A program made the position numbers and the translations under genes. DNA of 64,000 nucleotides from Pyropia yezoensis (taxonomy: Eukaryota > Rhodophyta > Bangiophyceae > Bangiales > Bangiaceae): contig CM020619.1 in the NCBI GenBank assembly GCA_009829735.1, positions 27,616,063 to 27,680,062 of the forward strand. The letters run 5' to 3'. Below the pieces are notes generated by a model. That model was not told the DNA's origin and made no database searches. It saw nothing but the letters and a program-made list of their open reading frames with translations. The number at the start of each line of letters is the position of its first letter. Within the stretch, counting starts at the first letter, position 1. Below are positions 19,660-29,849 of the stretch, piece after piece.

Positions 19660-20850
19660 ATGGCTCGCCTCCACCCCCCCACCGCAGCTGCCTCCGTCCT
19701 CTTTCTGACCGTCGCCCTGTGGCTACTGTTTGGCCGCCACGGCCGCCGCCCTGTGGCCTTCACGCCAGCGAGCCGCTTCTTCCCCTCCCCCGCTGCCGAG
19801 GCGGTTTACCGGGCCACCCGGCGGCTGGCACTAGCCAACGCGACCGCTACCGCCGCTGCTGGTAGCGCGTCGTTGACGTTGTCATCGTCGTCCTCCCCGT
19901 CGGGTGCCCCTTCCCCGGCCCTCCCCGCGGGCGACATTACCCGGCGGCCCTGGGCGGCGCGTATTATTGTCAGCGAGCGCCGCAAGGTTCTCTTCTGCCC
20001 CATCCCCAAGGCCGCCAACAGCAACTGGAAGTACCTGCTGCGTCGGCTGGAGGGCTACGGTGACTATGCCAACCTGTCCAAGCTCCATAGCCCCGCCCTG
20101 TCGGGTCTTCGATACCTCTCTGACTACTCGGCGGGGGAGGCGGCGGCGTTGCTGGCCGACCCAGCGTACACCAAGTTTGTGTTTGTGCGCGACCCGTACA
20201 CCCGCCTGCTGTCGGCGTACATGGACAAGATTGCGTCCACGCAGCCGACGTTTGTGCACGCGGAGCTCCGCGCCTTCCTCGCCCACCTCATGGACTGGCG
20301 GTGGGTCAAAGCGCGCGTGGCGAGCGTCGGCGGGGGAGGGGGTGGCGGCGGTGGCGCGTTGCCCCCGGACGCTGCCGCTGGGGTTGGGGGCGCGGTACGC
20401 GTCGCGGGTGTGGCTGGCGGCGGCGGCAGCGGCGGTGACGGAAACGGTGTCGGCGGCGTGGCCGTCGCTGCGGGGGGCGTCGGCCGCGGCGGCAGCGGGG
20501 GCATCGAGGCGGCGCCGCGCCCCAGCTTCCGCGCGTTTGTGGACGAGCTCCTCAAGGCCCCTCCCGCGGCTATGAACGCCCACTGGGCTCCCCAGTCGCT
20601 GCTGTGCGGCTTTGGCGAAATGCCCTATGACTTTGTCGGCCGCTTTGAGCGCCTCGCTGCGGACGCGGCGACGCTGCTGGCGCGCATCGGCGCGCCGCCG
20701 GGGGTCACATTTCCGACACAGGCGGAGATTGGGTTCCCACCGTCGGGAGCGGCGGCGGTCGCGGGGGACTTCTGGAGCTTGGACCTGATGCTCAAGGCGC
20801 GACTGATTTACGATGTTGACTTTCACACGCTGGGGTACGACTCGGTTTGA
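19660..20850 (+). CDS. Carbohydrate sulfotransferase (Sulfotransfer_2 / HNK-1 type)
   Basis: Transfers sulfate from PAPS to a glycan in the Golgi lumen. From ATG 19660 the protein is 396 residues; an in-frame ATG at 19624 adds 12 basic residues. Residues about 9-25 (ASVLFLTVALWLLFG) are a signal anchor. The 5'-phosphosulfate loop is FCPIPKAANSNWKYLLRRL (about 112-130, Lys and Asn-Trp-Lys as in the family). The 3'-phosphate loop is FVFVRDPYTRLLSAYMDK (about 173-190), and the C-terminal HWAPQSLLCGF and YDFVGRFERL blocks follow. A long Gly/Val/Ala-rich insert (roughly 20325-20510) separates the two halves of the domain and is probably a disordered loop. Substrate is not readable from sequence; sulfated galactan is a reasonable inference from the neighbours and proposed host. 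Confidence 0.92.
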   Translation: MARLHPPTAAASVLFLTVALWLLFGRHGRRPVAFTPASRFFPSPAAEAVYRATRRLALANATATAAAGSASLTLSSSSSPSGAPSPALPAGDITRRPWAARIIVSERRKVLFCPIPKAANSNWKYLLRRLEGYGDYANLSKLHSPALSGLRYLSDYSAGEAAALLADPAYTKFVFVRDPYTRLLSAYMDKIASTQPTFVHAELRAFLAHLMDWRWVKARVASVGGGGGGGGGALPPDAAAGVGGAVRVAGVAGGGGSGGDGNGVGGVAVAAGGVGRGGSGGIEAAPRPSFRAFVDELLKAPPAAMNAHWAPQSLLCGFGEMPYDFVGRFERLAADAATLLARIGAPPGVTFPTQAEIGFPPSGAAAVAGDFWSLDLMLKARLIYDVDFHTLGYDSV

Positions 20851-21125
20851 GGATGCGTGGGTGGAGGGGAGGGGTGGGTGAGGGGGGTGGCTTTCGCCGC
20901 GCGGAGGGCGTGCACGAGAGTGGACGAGGACTAGCCGATTGGCTCCGTGATGTACATAGTTCTAGAGCGCCACGGGGTATGATGTGCGAGGTGGGAAAGC
21001 GCCGGCCCGGGCGCACGTGCCCGCCCACGAGGCGTAGATTGCTCGCGACGATCGCCAGATGTGAGCCGCGTACCATTGTACACACTTCCCGCCCCGAGAG
21101 GGTTGCCCACAATGTACACGCTCAT

Positions 21126-22793
21126 TTACGCCTTCGAACCACTGCCCGTAGCGGGTACACACTTCGTCTCCAACAGCAGGTCGCTCTCGGGTGGGAGCCC
21201 TACGCACGCGCGGAGAAGGTTCTCCACCGCCGCCCGCTGGCGCGCCAGCGAGTTGACAATCGGCTCCCCCGGCGGCGTCCGCGGGATCTTCATGTAAAAG
21301 CTCAGCACGCTGAGCACCGGGTGGAGCGGCTGGTAGGGCGCCCCGTCTGCGTCCGGCGCGGCGTTGCCGACCGTAAAGTCAATGCGGGTGAGGAGCTCCG
21401 CGAGGAGCGCCAGGTCCAGAATCAGCGGCGCGCACAGCGCCGAGTCCAGGCACGTGTTGTGCATGACGCTGGTGTAATGGGCGTCCATAAACGTCTCGGA
21501 AGTGTACTCGGACACGTCCCGCTTCGAGTCGCCAAGGAAGGGCACGTACTTGACAACAACGACGTGGTCAGGGCGCGCGGTGCCCGGCGGGTAGAGCAAC
21601 CCATTGCCGTCGACAATGTCGTCAATGACACGAGACTTTGCCGCGCTCTTGGGCTTCCACATCACCCCGTCGGTCAGCTGGTACATGTCATTGTTGCCCA
21701 GGTGGTTGTACGTGACCATCGTCTTGACCTTGACGCCGCAACCGATGAGGTAGTCCACGAGCACCGACTTCATCTTGGTCTGCCCCGACTTGAAGTCGTC
21801 TCCCACAACCGCCACCCCCGAGCGGATGGCGAGGTCCACCGCACCCGCCACGAGCGTGTTTTGGGGACTCCCATTGATAAACGGACAGCCTTCCAGGATG
21901 GCCGCCACCGCGTACAGCGTGCTGGGCGACACCTCCGCTTCGTCCCTCGCAATTGCCGCCAGCAGCGCGTCGGCCGTGTCGTTGAGGCCTGGGCGCTCCT
22001 CGGCGTAGCGCTCTGAGTTGGCCGTCCACACCACCACCACAAACTCCACGTCGTTGGCTGCCTTGAACGCCACGATATCCTCGCGCAGCGCGTCGAGACG
22101 CTGCTGCTTTGTCCACTCCGCGGGCATCACGTGGTCCGCGCGCGGCGCCTGGTTGTCCGCAATAAACGCCGGGTCGTAAGCGCCCCGCATCGGCACCATG
22201 CCGTCGGTGAGCGGCCGCAGCTGGCGGCGGAGGTCGGGCTCAAAGACGCCCGCCCGGTCAGCAGCGTCGGCGAGGCTCGCGCCCGAGATGTCCCACCCAC
22301 CCAGTGCGAGCGCCTCGGGGGTGCCCATCGGCAGCACGTCCCGCAGCGGCACCGTCACCGCCGCGCCGTCCGCGTCGAGGCCGACGCGGACGGTCGCCGC
22401 CTGGGTGAGGCTCCCCTTGTAATTGGGCTTGTGGTCTGCCTGCGAGCGGGACGCCCACGTGAGGTTGGAGCGGGACGCAACAATGGCGCCCGTGAGGGTG
22501 GACCCGTTGGCGCCGCCCCAGCCGACCTGCAGCAGCCCCGTCCGCCGCACCCGCGTGCCGGTACGAAAGTGGTAGACGGTGGACCGTGGGGTGGCGGTGA
22601 CCCGACCAGTCTCCGCGTCCACCGCCGCCGCCGTGGACCGGTACTCGTAGCGGGCGGTGATGTGGTCACCCCCGTACGCCACGTCAGGACTGTCCACGTG
22701 CAGGCCGCCGAGGGCGGTGTAGCCACCACCCCCGCCGCCACCCCCGCTGGGCCCGGTGGCCGCTCTCAGGCGGGACGCGTCATTGTCCGTCAT
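21126..22793 (-). CDS. INO1: Inositol-3-phosphate synthase (MIPS)
   Basis: Converts glucose 6-phosphate to 1D-myo-inositol 3-phosphate with catalytic NAD, the first step of inositol synthesis. Start chosen at ATG 22793-22791 because the conserved N-terminal block LHVDSPDVAYGGDHITARYE follows after only 30 residues; the 555-residue length matches the family. Visible signatures: NAD loop LQVGWGGANGSTLTGAIVAS (about 88-107), NGSPQNTLVAGAVDLA, the active-site GDDFKSGQTKMKSVLVDYLI, and YNHLGNNDMYQLTDGVMW. C-terminal blocks YVPFLGDSKRDVSEYTSE and HNTCLDSALCAPLILDLALL are also present. No intron or frameshift. The gene ends in TAA, so TAA is a true stop in this genome. It is convergent with the sulfotransferase gene (275 bp between stops). 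Product inositol can supply glucuronate for the UXS substrate. Confidence 0.97.
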   Translation of the reverse strand: MTDNDASRLRAATGPSGGGGGGGGYTALGGLHVDSPDVAYGGDHITARYEYRSTAAAVDAETGRVTATPRSTVYHFRTGTRVRRTGLLQVGWGGANGSTLTGAIVASRSNLTWASRSQADHKPNYKGSLTQAATVRVGLDADGAAVTVPLRDVLPMGTPEALALGGWDISGASLADAADRAGVFEPDLRRQLRPLTDGMVPMRGAYDPAFIADNQAPRADHVMPAEWTKQQRLDALREDIVAFKAANDVEFVVVVWTANSERYAEERPGLNDTADALLAAIARDEAEVSPSTLYAVAAILEGCPFINGSPQNTLVAGAVDLAIRSGVAVVGDDFKSGQTKMKSVLVDYLIGCGVKVKTMVTYNHLGNNDMYQLTDGVMWKPKSAAKSRVIDDIVDGNGLLYPPGTARPDHVVVVKYVPFLGDSKRDVSEYTSETFMDAHYTSVMHNTCLDSALCAPLILDLALLAELLTRIDFTVGNAAPDADGAPYQPLHPVLSVLSFYMKIPRTPPGEPIVNSLARQRAAVENLLRACVGLPPESDLLLETKCVPATGSGSKA

Positions 22794-24650
22794 GTCCCAC
22801 GCACGAAGGGGGGGAAGTAGGGGCCGCAGAGGGGAGGGAGGGGGGTCGCGGCGGTTCTCGTCTGCCGATGAGAAGGAGAGGATGGGCTGAAGCGGGCCAC
22901 GCGGATCGCCTTGGCCCCACCCGCGCAGCCATCCCAGACGCGGGAGCTCAACGTTTGGAACAAAATCGCGGAACATTTTAGCCAATCCAGACAAAAAGGA
23001 GACGCCCGCCGAGCCAGCGGGGCGCTGACACCCCAGCCGGCCGTGGCCCCGATACCATGCACACACGAGCTCTAAAGTTCTCCAATATTATTCCGACCAA
23101 TAGAATCCGACCTGGCCCAGGTTCGTTCAGTAAGTGATGGACAGGAGCGACCACTCTCGACGATTCCTAGCCGCATGTATGGTCCGTTGCAGAAAAAAGA
23201 TACATCGAGGTTTTTCTCGGCTCGGGCCCGGGCAGGACATCGGCCGTGACGGGGTCCACGGCCGCTATGCTGACAGAAGGATCATAGAGGTCCTTGCGAA
23301 CTAATGAGGTCCCTGGGTCTCCTGGTTTGTGTACCGCTCTGAGGGACACCCTGAGTGGACCAGATGCTGACGAACCTGAAATGGGGCCTTTCTTTTCGCA
23401 TTGATTTGCACTGCTCGGGGGCTGATTCGGGCCCATGTGCTAACTGAGGCTTGGAAGGGGGGTAGTCGAGATAGGGGAGCTTCGCGGGGACAGCTGGAGG
23501 GCACTTTTTTCAGATTCTTTTTTCGCTCGCGAGACCTCGTGTATAAAATGGTCTCGCGAGAGGAAATAGTTCCAACCAATGCGCTCGTGTGATTGGTCCA
23601 TGAGCAAGACTGGTGCTCATGCGTTAGTCATGCTTCGAGACCGTTAGCGTGCGCCCCGACGGTCCCCGATGAGGAAGCGGAGAGCGCCTCTCTCGCCTTC
23701 TGGTTCCCTCTCATCGTCCTGCCCCTCCCGCCAGCCAGTGCCAAGCAACCCCTTCCACCCTTTCCTCCCGCCTGGCACGACAGGTCCATTGTTGGCGACT
23801 TAGGTGGTGCCAGCCTCAGTGCATCCAACGTGGCTCGGGGGATGGGGGGACCGGGTAACCAGGGAGAAGGTGCCGCCAGCCTCAACGTTAGATGAGCTGT
23901 GGTGGGCGTGCCAGGGTGAGGAAAACGCACCCCGGGCGTGTGGGCGAGGCGGGGGGAGGGGGATGATAATGGGAGGCAGACGGGAGGGAAAAAAAAAAAA
24001 AGCGGAACGCGACGGTCTGCTTGGCTCTTGTGGTCGAGTGCCGGGGCGCAAAAGAAAATAGGGAAAACAAGCGCCTGTTCTCTTTTGCGCGGGGGTGCGA
24101 GAGAGGGGGTAGTCTGCATGCATTGTGCGTTGCTCCGCCGCGCCCCACACTCCCGCCACCGATTTCCTGCACGAGACATTCTGGGATACCTTGCCTGGCT
24201 ATGACATCGTCGACAAGGCACCCATGACCGCCCTCCTTTACTATAAAAAAACAATCGTGCCGACGCCGGCGATTCACCCAGCGCTGGCGGCATCACCGCC
24301 CCTAACAACCCCACCAGCAACACCGCCACCACCTACGCTTCCCATCCCGTCACATAAATCACACCGCCCACGACCCCCCCCCCCCGCATACTGCCAACCT
24401 CTCACCCCCTCTCCCAAACACGTGGCCGACCCCACCGTCAGAAAAAGCTCTCCGTCTCCACCGCCACCAACGCAAGCCCCCCACTCCACAGCCAAAGCTA
24501 CCAAAACCCCCGTCGCCACGTATAACCCCGTCGCCACGGCCACCCCCGTCGCCACGGCCACCCCCGTCGCCACCACCACGCCCGTCGCCACCGCCGTCGC
24601 CACCACCACGGCGGTCGCCACCAACGCCGCCGCCGCCGCCGTCGCCCCCG
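22794..24650. other. Upstream region of INO1 and spacer
   Basis: Contains the presumed INO1 promoter, with a CCAAT word at about 23097 and, 0.7 kb upstream, the TATA-bearing palindrome listed next. An A13 run lies at about 23989. Beyond 24166 the sequence grades into GTCGCC-rich repeats. Reading frames here are short and without domains. Confidence 0.5.
23526..23560. promoter_or_regulatory. 11-bp perfect palindrome enclosing a TATA box, with CCAAT words beside it
   Basis: CTCGCGAGACC (23526-23536) and GGTCTCGCGAG (23550-23560) are exact reverse complements around a 13-nt loop that contains GTATAAAAT. A CCAAT follows at 23576-23580 and an inverted ATTGG at about 23592. The arrangement looks like a core promoter, possibly bidirectional, but no convincing ORF starts within the next several hundred bases on either strand. 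Confidence 0.5.
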
Positions 24651-24652
24651 CC

Positions 24653-24990
24653 ACCCCGTCGCCACCGCCACCCTAGTCGCCACCGCCGTCGCCTCCGCCA
24701 CGGCCGTCGCCCCCGCCACCGCGTCGCCACCGCCGTCGCCACCGCCACGGCCGTCGCCCCCGCCACCCCGTCGCCACCGCCACCCCAGTCGCCACCGCCG
24801 TCGCGTCCGCCACGGCCGTCGCCCCCGCCACCCCGTCGCCACCGCCACCCCAGTCGCCACCGCCGTCGCGTCCGCCACGGCCGTCGCCCCCGCCACCCCG
24901 TCGCCACCGCCACCCCAGTCGCCACCGCCGTCGCCTCCGCCACGGCCGTCGCCCCCGCCACCGCGTCGCCACCGCCGCCCCAGGCGCTAC
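24653..24990. repeat. 65-bp minisatellite of GTCGCCACC-type subrepeats
   Basis: Units starting AGTCGCCACCGCCGTCGC recur at 24788, 24853 and 24918, exactly 65 bp apart, with one or more diverged units on each side. Each unit is built from GTCGCC and CCACCG subrepeats. Like the 38-bp array at the left edge, the period leaves remainder 2 on division by three and lacks stops, so all frames are open. Confidence 0.85.
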
Positions 24991-26373
24991 CGTCGCCACC
25001 GCCACGGCCGTCGCCACCGACGCCGCCGCCGCCACTGCCACCCCCGTCGCCACCGTCGCCACCGTCGCCGCCGTCGCCGACGCCGACCGCAGCACCGGCG
25101 ACACCCCTGGCGTGGCCACCGCGGCGGCCGTCAAAACCCTGCACACTTTCCCAAAAGCCTGACTAATGAGCGTGCACACCACACCCGAAAGGAGCCCACC
25201 ATCAAGCAGGACCAGTCCATTTCACCGGGGCAAATTCCCGAGGCACCTGATTGGCCGAGGGGTGTGGCTCGAACAACGCCGGAGAAGAAAGAAAGTAATG
25301 CTCGATGTATCTTTTTCGTGCAACGTACCATAGTATGCACCGGCTCACAGCGCATGAGGGCATTTGGCCTTCAGCCAATAGATTCCCCGGAATACTGCAT
25401 TCACATATTTCACCGTGCATCGGAAGAATAGTTTGAAAGATCATCATCGCCTCGACTTCGAAATAATCTTTTGCCCAGGGGCAGGTTTCTGGTGGTCGCC
25501 GCGCCCCTCACTTCACCCTTCCGTCCCTGGGGCTGCCCCCATACCTCGTCTCGTCGGGTGTCCGGGCACCCCCATCACATTCACCGCTATCACCATTCGC
25601 ACCCCGCGTCATGTCCAGAGCTCCCCCCCCCCCCCTAGCATGGCCACCGCTGCCGACGGCCGTCGTCGCCGGAAAAGCCGACGATGACGCCGCCGCTGCC
25701 GTCGCCGCGACCGCCGCCTGTCCCCACCGCGGCGGCGGCGAACACCACTGCCGCAGCCCCCGCGTCGATGCAAGCCTCCACCTGGTCCGCGCCGCCCACA
25801 CTGGCGGCGGCGCGCGTGGCGGCAGGGGCACTGGCAGCAGCGCCGGACGACAAGCTCCCAGCCGCAGTCACCGCCGCTGACGGGGAGGAGTCACTGCCGC
25901 GGATGGGGGCGAGTCACCGCCCATGGGGCCGCCGCCACCCCCTACTACATTTGTTAGTGCGTCCGCGAGCGCCGCTGTCGCCCCGCCGGCCGCGTCGAGG
26001 CCTCCACCTCCTGCCGGTGGCGGACACCGGCGCTCACGCCCCGGCCCCGTCGCACCCTGTGGCGCAGGCCCCTCGGCAGCGGCGGGGGTGGCAATTGGCC
26101 TCCGTCGCGGACGCGCGGTTGATGGGGCGGAGGGAGCGCCGTCGACGCTTTCGGCAGCCCTCTGCCCCTCCTTCCGTTTGGCTTCATTGCGTGCAGTAGG
26201 GGGGGCAGGTTTCTGGACAGCCGCGACCCACTCCGCCGCACCCTCCGCACACCGCGCCCCCGCTCCCCTCAATGACTCGCCCATTTCTATATTGCAAGAG
26301 ATCTTTCCACCTCCCCGCACGATCTCTTCTCTCGCGCCGTTCTTCCCCGCTCACATGAGAGACCTGCGCAAGG
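24991..26373. other. Spacer up to the retrotransposon insertion site
   Basis: Degenerate repeats continue to about 25140, followed by a short lower-GC stretch (25.15-25.45 kb) with no recognised feature. From 25611 a GC-rich Ala/Pro/Arg-coding-like region begins, with ATGs at 25611, 25640 and 25684 but no stable single frame. Element A is inserted at its right end, so a host low-complexity gene may have been interrupted; the evidence is weak. Confidence 0.4.
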
Positions 26374-26378
26374 ACGCC

Positions 26379-26741
26379 TGTAGCACAATAGGTATCCGCT
26401 GCACGTCCACTCTCAGGGAACACTCACCAAGGGGGATCGGCACCAACGTCACCGGGAGGCCAAGGTTGCTGTCCTTGGAGCGCAAGCCACGGGACCAAGA
26501 TGGGAGCCCAAATGGGAGGGGTTTGTTGTTCTACCTTGGCCGGCGGTGGATTCGCCGCCGGCCCCCTCGTTATGAACCCTCGGAGACACTACTAACTACC
26601 CTCCACCCCAAGATGCAAGTCCCTCTGGTCATACGTAACTTATAGATACCGTGACCAATACGGACTCCCAAATTGAAAGTTAAGGGTTATAAGTAGCCCC
26701 CCCTATATAAGGGTCACAATACGGTCAACCATATTGCTACA
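26379..26741 (-). repeat. Element A 3' LTR (left copy)
   Basis: Starts TGTAGCACAATAGG and ends ATTGCTACA on the plus strand. On the plus strand a TATATAAGGG box lies at 26704-26713, about 30 bases before the junction with the internal region, which is the correct position to start antisense transcription into the element. A polypurine stretch (minus strand AAGGGGGGGATA) directly precedes the LTR, as expected of a PPT. Confidence 0.93.
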
Positions 26742-27096
26742 TATCCCCCCCTTGGATTCGGCCCGTCCTCGGGTCGAGTTGCATTCGGGTTTCCGAATGT
26801 AAGTGGGTCGCGTGACCGTTTACCAGTCGGGTGGGGCTTTGCGCCCTGTCGCGATAGACACCCCTATTCGAGGTTGTCTGAGGGGGGTGCCCCCCTTTGT
26901 GTGGTACACACACGATCCGTTTTCCGGACCGTTGAATTCCCGATGCGGGCTTTTGTTCACGACCCCCCTTTCCGAGGGGTGGTGCAAGCGGATCCGCCAC
27001 CAGGCGTCTGGTGGTAGGGGGGCCCCTCTCGCGGGACGATTGATTGGGGGGCGGGGGCTGCCCGCGTTGCGTGGAGGCGGTTGGGGGTGACCCCCC
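26742..27096 (-). other. Element A internal DNA between its 3' LTR and the B insertion
   Basis: 355 bases belonging to the 3' end of A: the PPT, then noncoding DNA with several short GC-rich hairpins. It ends at GTGACCCCCC, where B is inserted. It continues at 45078 on the far side of B. Confidence 0.8.
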
Positions 27097-27564
27097 TGTG
27101 GCAAAAACCACTCGCACACACAGTACCCAAGTTGGGGCGGTGTGCGAGGGCTGCCTCCCGTGTCGGGGGAACCGGAAGAAGTGCAAGTCGCACACACTCT
27201 ATCCCTGTTGTGGGGCAATCCCCCCTCGGACAAACAAGAAGATGGTGTGTGGTCCAACAGTTTCTTGGTCGGGACGGGGACGCAGGGCCAAGCCCCGCTG
27301 TCCCTCCCCTTATCCCCCCAGGGTCCACTCAGAATCTCGCCACTCAGAATCTCCCACCCCAGCACCTGCCCACCGGGCCACACGAAAATTCAAGACGATA
27401 AATGCAGAAAACCCTCAAATCCAAGTTGGATTTACTACTAAGCTAACTATCCCGAACTTAGGGAATATGGACCCAAATGCAGGGGGAGGAACGGATCAGG
27501 CTAGTGGCCTGCCGCCCCTTGCATGGCACGTGTTGCCCCCTACCTGGGGGTCAATACTGCCACA
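27097..27564 (-). repeat. Family B LTR 1 (3' LTR)
   Basis: 468 bp, TGTGGCAAAAACC to ATACTGCCACA. I noticed one base different from LTR 3 (T for A near 27230). The adjacent internal bases on the minus strand (GAGGAGAGGGAG) form the polypurine tract. Confidence 0.93.
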
Positions 27565-27905
27565 CTCCCCTCTCCTCAGTTCCGACCGACCCGGTCGGCC
27601 CTGTGAGGGGGTGCGTAAACGCACGTCTCGGCGTTGGGGGGGACGCGACTTGCTGTCCCCCCTTGAGTACGTAACGCGGATGTGGAGGCGGTCACGTTGG
27701 CCGCCCCTCTCCTCAAGCTTGCCCACTTGGCAGCTTGCTCTCCTCGGTTCACACCTCACCACCACCACCACTTCTCCTTCACCTTCCACGGGGCCACCCC
27801 ACGCTGGGGAGGCCACCCGTTTACCCACGATCCGAGTCCCCCTCAACTCGAGGCGGGTCTCGTGCCGCGATAGCCAGGACGTCTCTCCCCAACTTGGGGA
27901 GAGCC

Positions 27906-29849
27906 ATGGCGACTCCGGGAGTGGAGACGGACTCTCTCGATGAGCGTATGGAGGACACCTCCTACGGTGCAGCGCCTGCCGGGACTTCCGGCGGGGGCTC
28001 CGCGATCGCTCCGGGGGGTGGGACTCCCGCGTCACCCGGCTTTGGGTTGACGGCAGGATCTCCCCCGGAGGCGGGACAAGTTGTCCCGCGTGAGGCCTTG
28101 GGGCGGTGGTTTTACCCCGCTTGGCCTCTGTATGAGGAGGGGTTGACTGTTCTTCGCTGTGGCCGACTCGGCGCAGCGATGGGTCGGGTATGGGACCGCC
28201 TACGGGAGAAGTATCCCCGTAGGGTCGGGTTCCCTGCCGGCTTCAGGACGGACCAGTTTGCCTTCCTGGACGACGAGGAGGTCGAGGACGTGCAGCGGGC
28301 CAAGGCCATGGTGGACCGCGGGGGAACTATCCCGGGTCCCGGCGACTTGCCGACCTTCACTTGGGACGCGGTGGCAACTCGCCCCCCGTACCTTCACGAG
28401 GCCGATCCGCACACTCATCACTTTGATGTGCGGATGGAGAAGGACTTCCGGCGAGGTCCCTACTTGGTGACCTCGGCTCAACTTGAGTTTCCTCAGCAGT
28501 CTGCTGCCAGTAAGGAGCAATACTACCCGAAGAAGCCCGAGTGGTGGCCTCAAGTTGAGGTCCCCTACGGGTTCCCGGCATTGTTGCCACGGTTGCTTGA
28601 CCACTTCGGCTCCGTCATGTTGACGGCTGGCCCTGATCATCTGGTGTGGGCCATGTTGGCCACCCAGTGGCTCCTCGAGGTCATGTCGACCTGGGTGTCA
28701 TGTGTTCAGCGGCGGGGGATGCTCTGGCATCTCCCCCTCCGGCTCATCCAGGGTTTGGAACAGCTCACCCCTCAGCTAGTTGCTGAGGGGTGCTCGTCAG
28801 GACAACTCACTCTACTTGAGGAGATGCTCCGCCTCCACAAGTTTATCGAGTGGGAGAGCATTGAGCACAAGTTGCGCCGCCCCACTCGGGGGCCCAAGGA
28901 CGATGGCGCACTTCGCCAGTTCGTGTGGGTCGCTCGTGAACTTCACGACGGCCGTGTGGTCCTACGAGAGGGGTTGGGCATCGGGGACTACCCGTATGCC
29001 CCGGGGGTGGATCGTCACACTGCGCCACCCCCGGACAAGCCCATAGTTATGGCTGTGCCCTCATATGATGACCATATGACTCAACCTACTGCGGGGGCCC
29101 CAAGTCGGGGTCGCAGTTACACCCGGGTACCGCCACCTCGGCGTGCCCCTCCGCTTCCTCCTGTTCCTTTCCAGCCTCACGGGAACATCCCGATCAGCGT
29201 GGCCGTGGAGTCATCCACACCGGTGTCTCCCAACTTGGGGGCCACCCTCCTGACGGTATACCCCAAGTTGGTGTTACCGCCCACGCCTCTAACCTCAGAG
29301 ATGATGATCACCACGTTGGTGCGCACCATTTCCTGGTTGGCCGCGTCGACCGCAACCCTCCAAAGTTCCGAGACTCCTCAACTTGAGGAGCGCGTTCGTA
29401 CTGCAGTGGCGACCGCGAGTTGCGAGTCGGTGGCGGAGTTTATGACGGCCGAGTTGGCTCGCATTGGGGCTATTATGCCCCAGCCAACCCCACTTGGGCG
29501 TGGCAAGCGTCGTGCGAGCCGGGCATACTCGCCTCCTCGCCGTCGTCGCCGTCACTCGCGGCGCTCTCCCTCCGTGTCGGAAGACGAGTTGTCTTACTCC
29601 GTCTCGGAGTCCTCTACCCCATCGGAGACGGAGTCTGTCCAGCGTCTGCGTCGCAAACTTGCGCGCAAGACCAGGCAGAAGAGTAGCCACGGTCGGCGCC
29701 ACTTGCGCGACCGTGAGGGGCGCGACGGTTCCGACTTGGAGCCGCCACCCCTTCCAACGAGTGGAGACCGTTATCGGCGTGGGTCTCGCCGCTCGCCTCC
29801 ACGTGAGGGCGAGGGCCGTGGAGTGGGAGAGTCTAGCATGCGTGCCTAG
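27906..29849 (+). CDS. Family B accessory ORF, antisense to gag-pol (copy 1)
   Basis: A 647-residue ORF from ATG 27906 (context GAGCCATGGCG). It lies between the 3' LTR and the end of pol and is transcribed toward pol; its stop is only 111 bp from the pol stop. The N-terminus is acidic and Gly-rich (ETDSLDERMEDTSYG). A central globular part (about 50-330) is rich in Trp, Tyr and Pro, including the core FGSV...VSCVQRRGMLWHLP...LHKFIEWES that is shared with the antisense ORF of element A. A Pro-rich linker follows, then a helical segment (about 455-525), and an Arg/Ser-rich tail resembling an RS domain (SPPRRRRRHSRRSPS). The family is unknown to me. A nucleic-acid-binding accessory role is inferred from the tail only. 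The frame is intact, which argues for selection. Confidence 0.75.
   Translation: MATPGVETDSLDERMEDTSYGAAPAGTSGGGSAIAPGGGTPASPGFGLTAGSPPEAGQVVPREALGRWFYPAWPLYEEGLTVLRCGRLGAAMGRVWDRLREKYPRRVGFPAGFRTDQFAFLDDEEVEDVQRAKAMVDRGGTIPGPGDLPTFTWDAVATRPPYLHEADPHTHHFDVRMEKDFRRGPYLVTSAQLEFPQQSAASKEQYYPKKPEWWPQVEVPYGFPALLPRLLDHFGSVMLTAGPDHLVWAMLATQWLLEVMSTWVSCVQRRGMLWHLPLRLIQGLEQLTPQLVAEGCSSGQLTLLEEMLRLHKFIEWESIEHKLRRPTRGPKDDGALRQFVWVARELHDGRVVLREGLGIGDYPYAPGVDRHTAPPPDKPIVMAVPSYDDHMTQPTAGAPSRGRSYTRVPPPRRAPPLPPVPFQPHGNIPISVAVESSTPVSPNLGATLLTVYPKLVLPPTPLTSEMMITTLVRTISWLAASTATLQSSETPQLEERVRTAVATASCESVAEFMTAELARIGAIMPQPTPLGRGKRRASRAYSPPRRRRRHSRRSPSVSEDELSYSVSESSTPSETESVQRLRRKLARKTRQKSSHGRRHLRDREGRDGSDLEPPPLPTSGDRYRRGSRRSPPREGEGRGVGESSMRA

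Noticed and set aside
22131..22820. Plus-strand frame opposite INO1
   Set aside because: Shadow of the INO1 coding sequence; the minus strand has the conserved motifs.
24359..25144. Gly/Arg/Trp-rich minus frame
   Set aside because: Translation of the 65-bp minisatellite.
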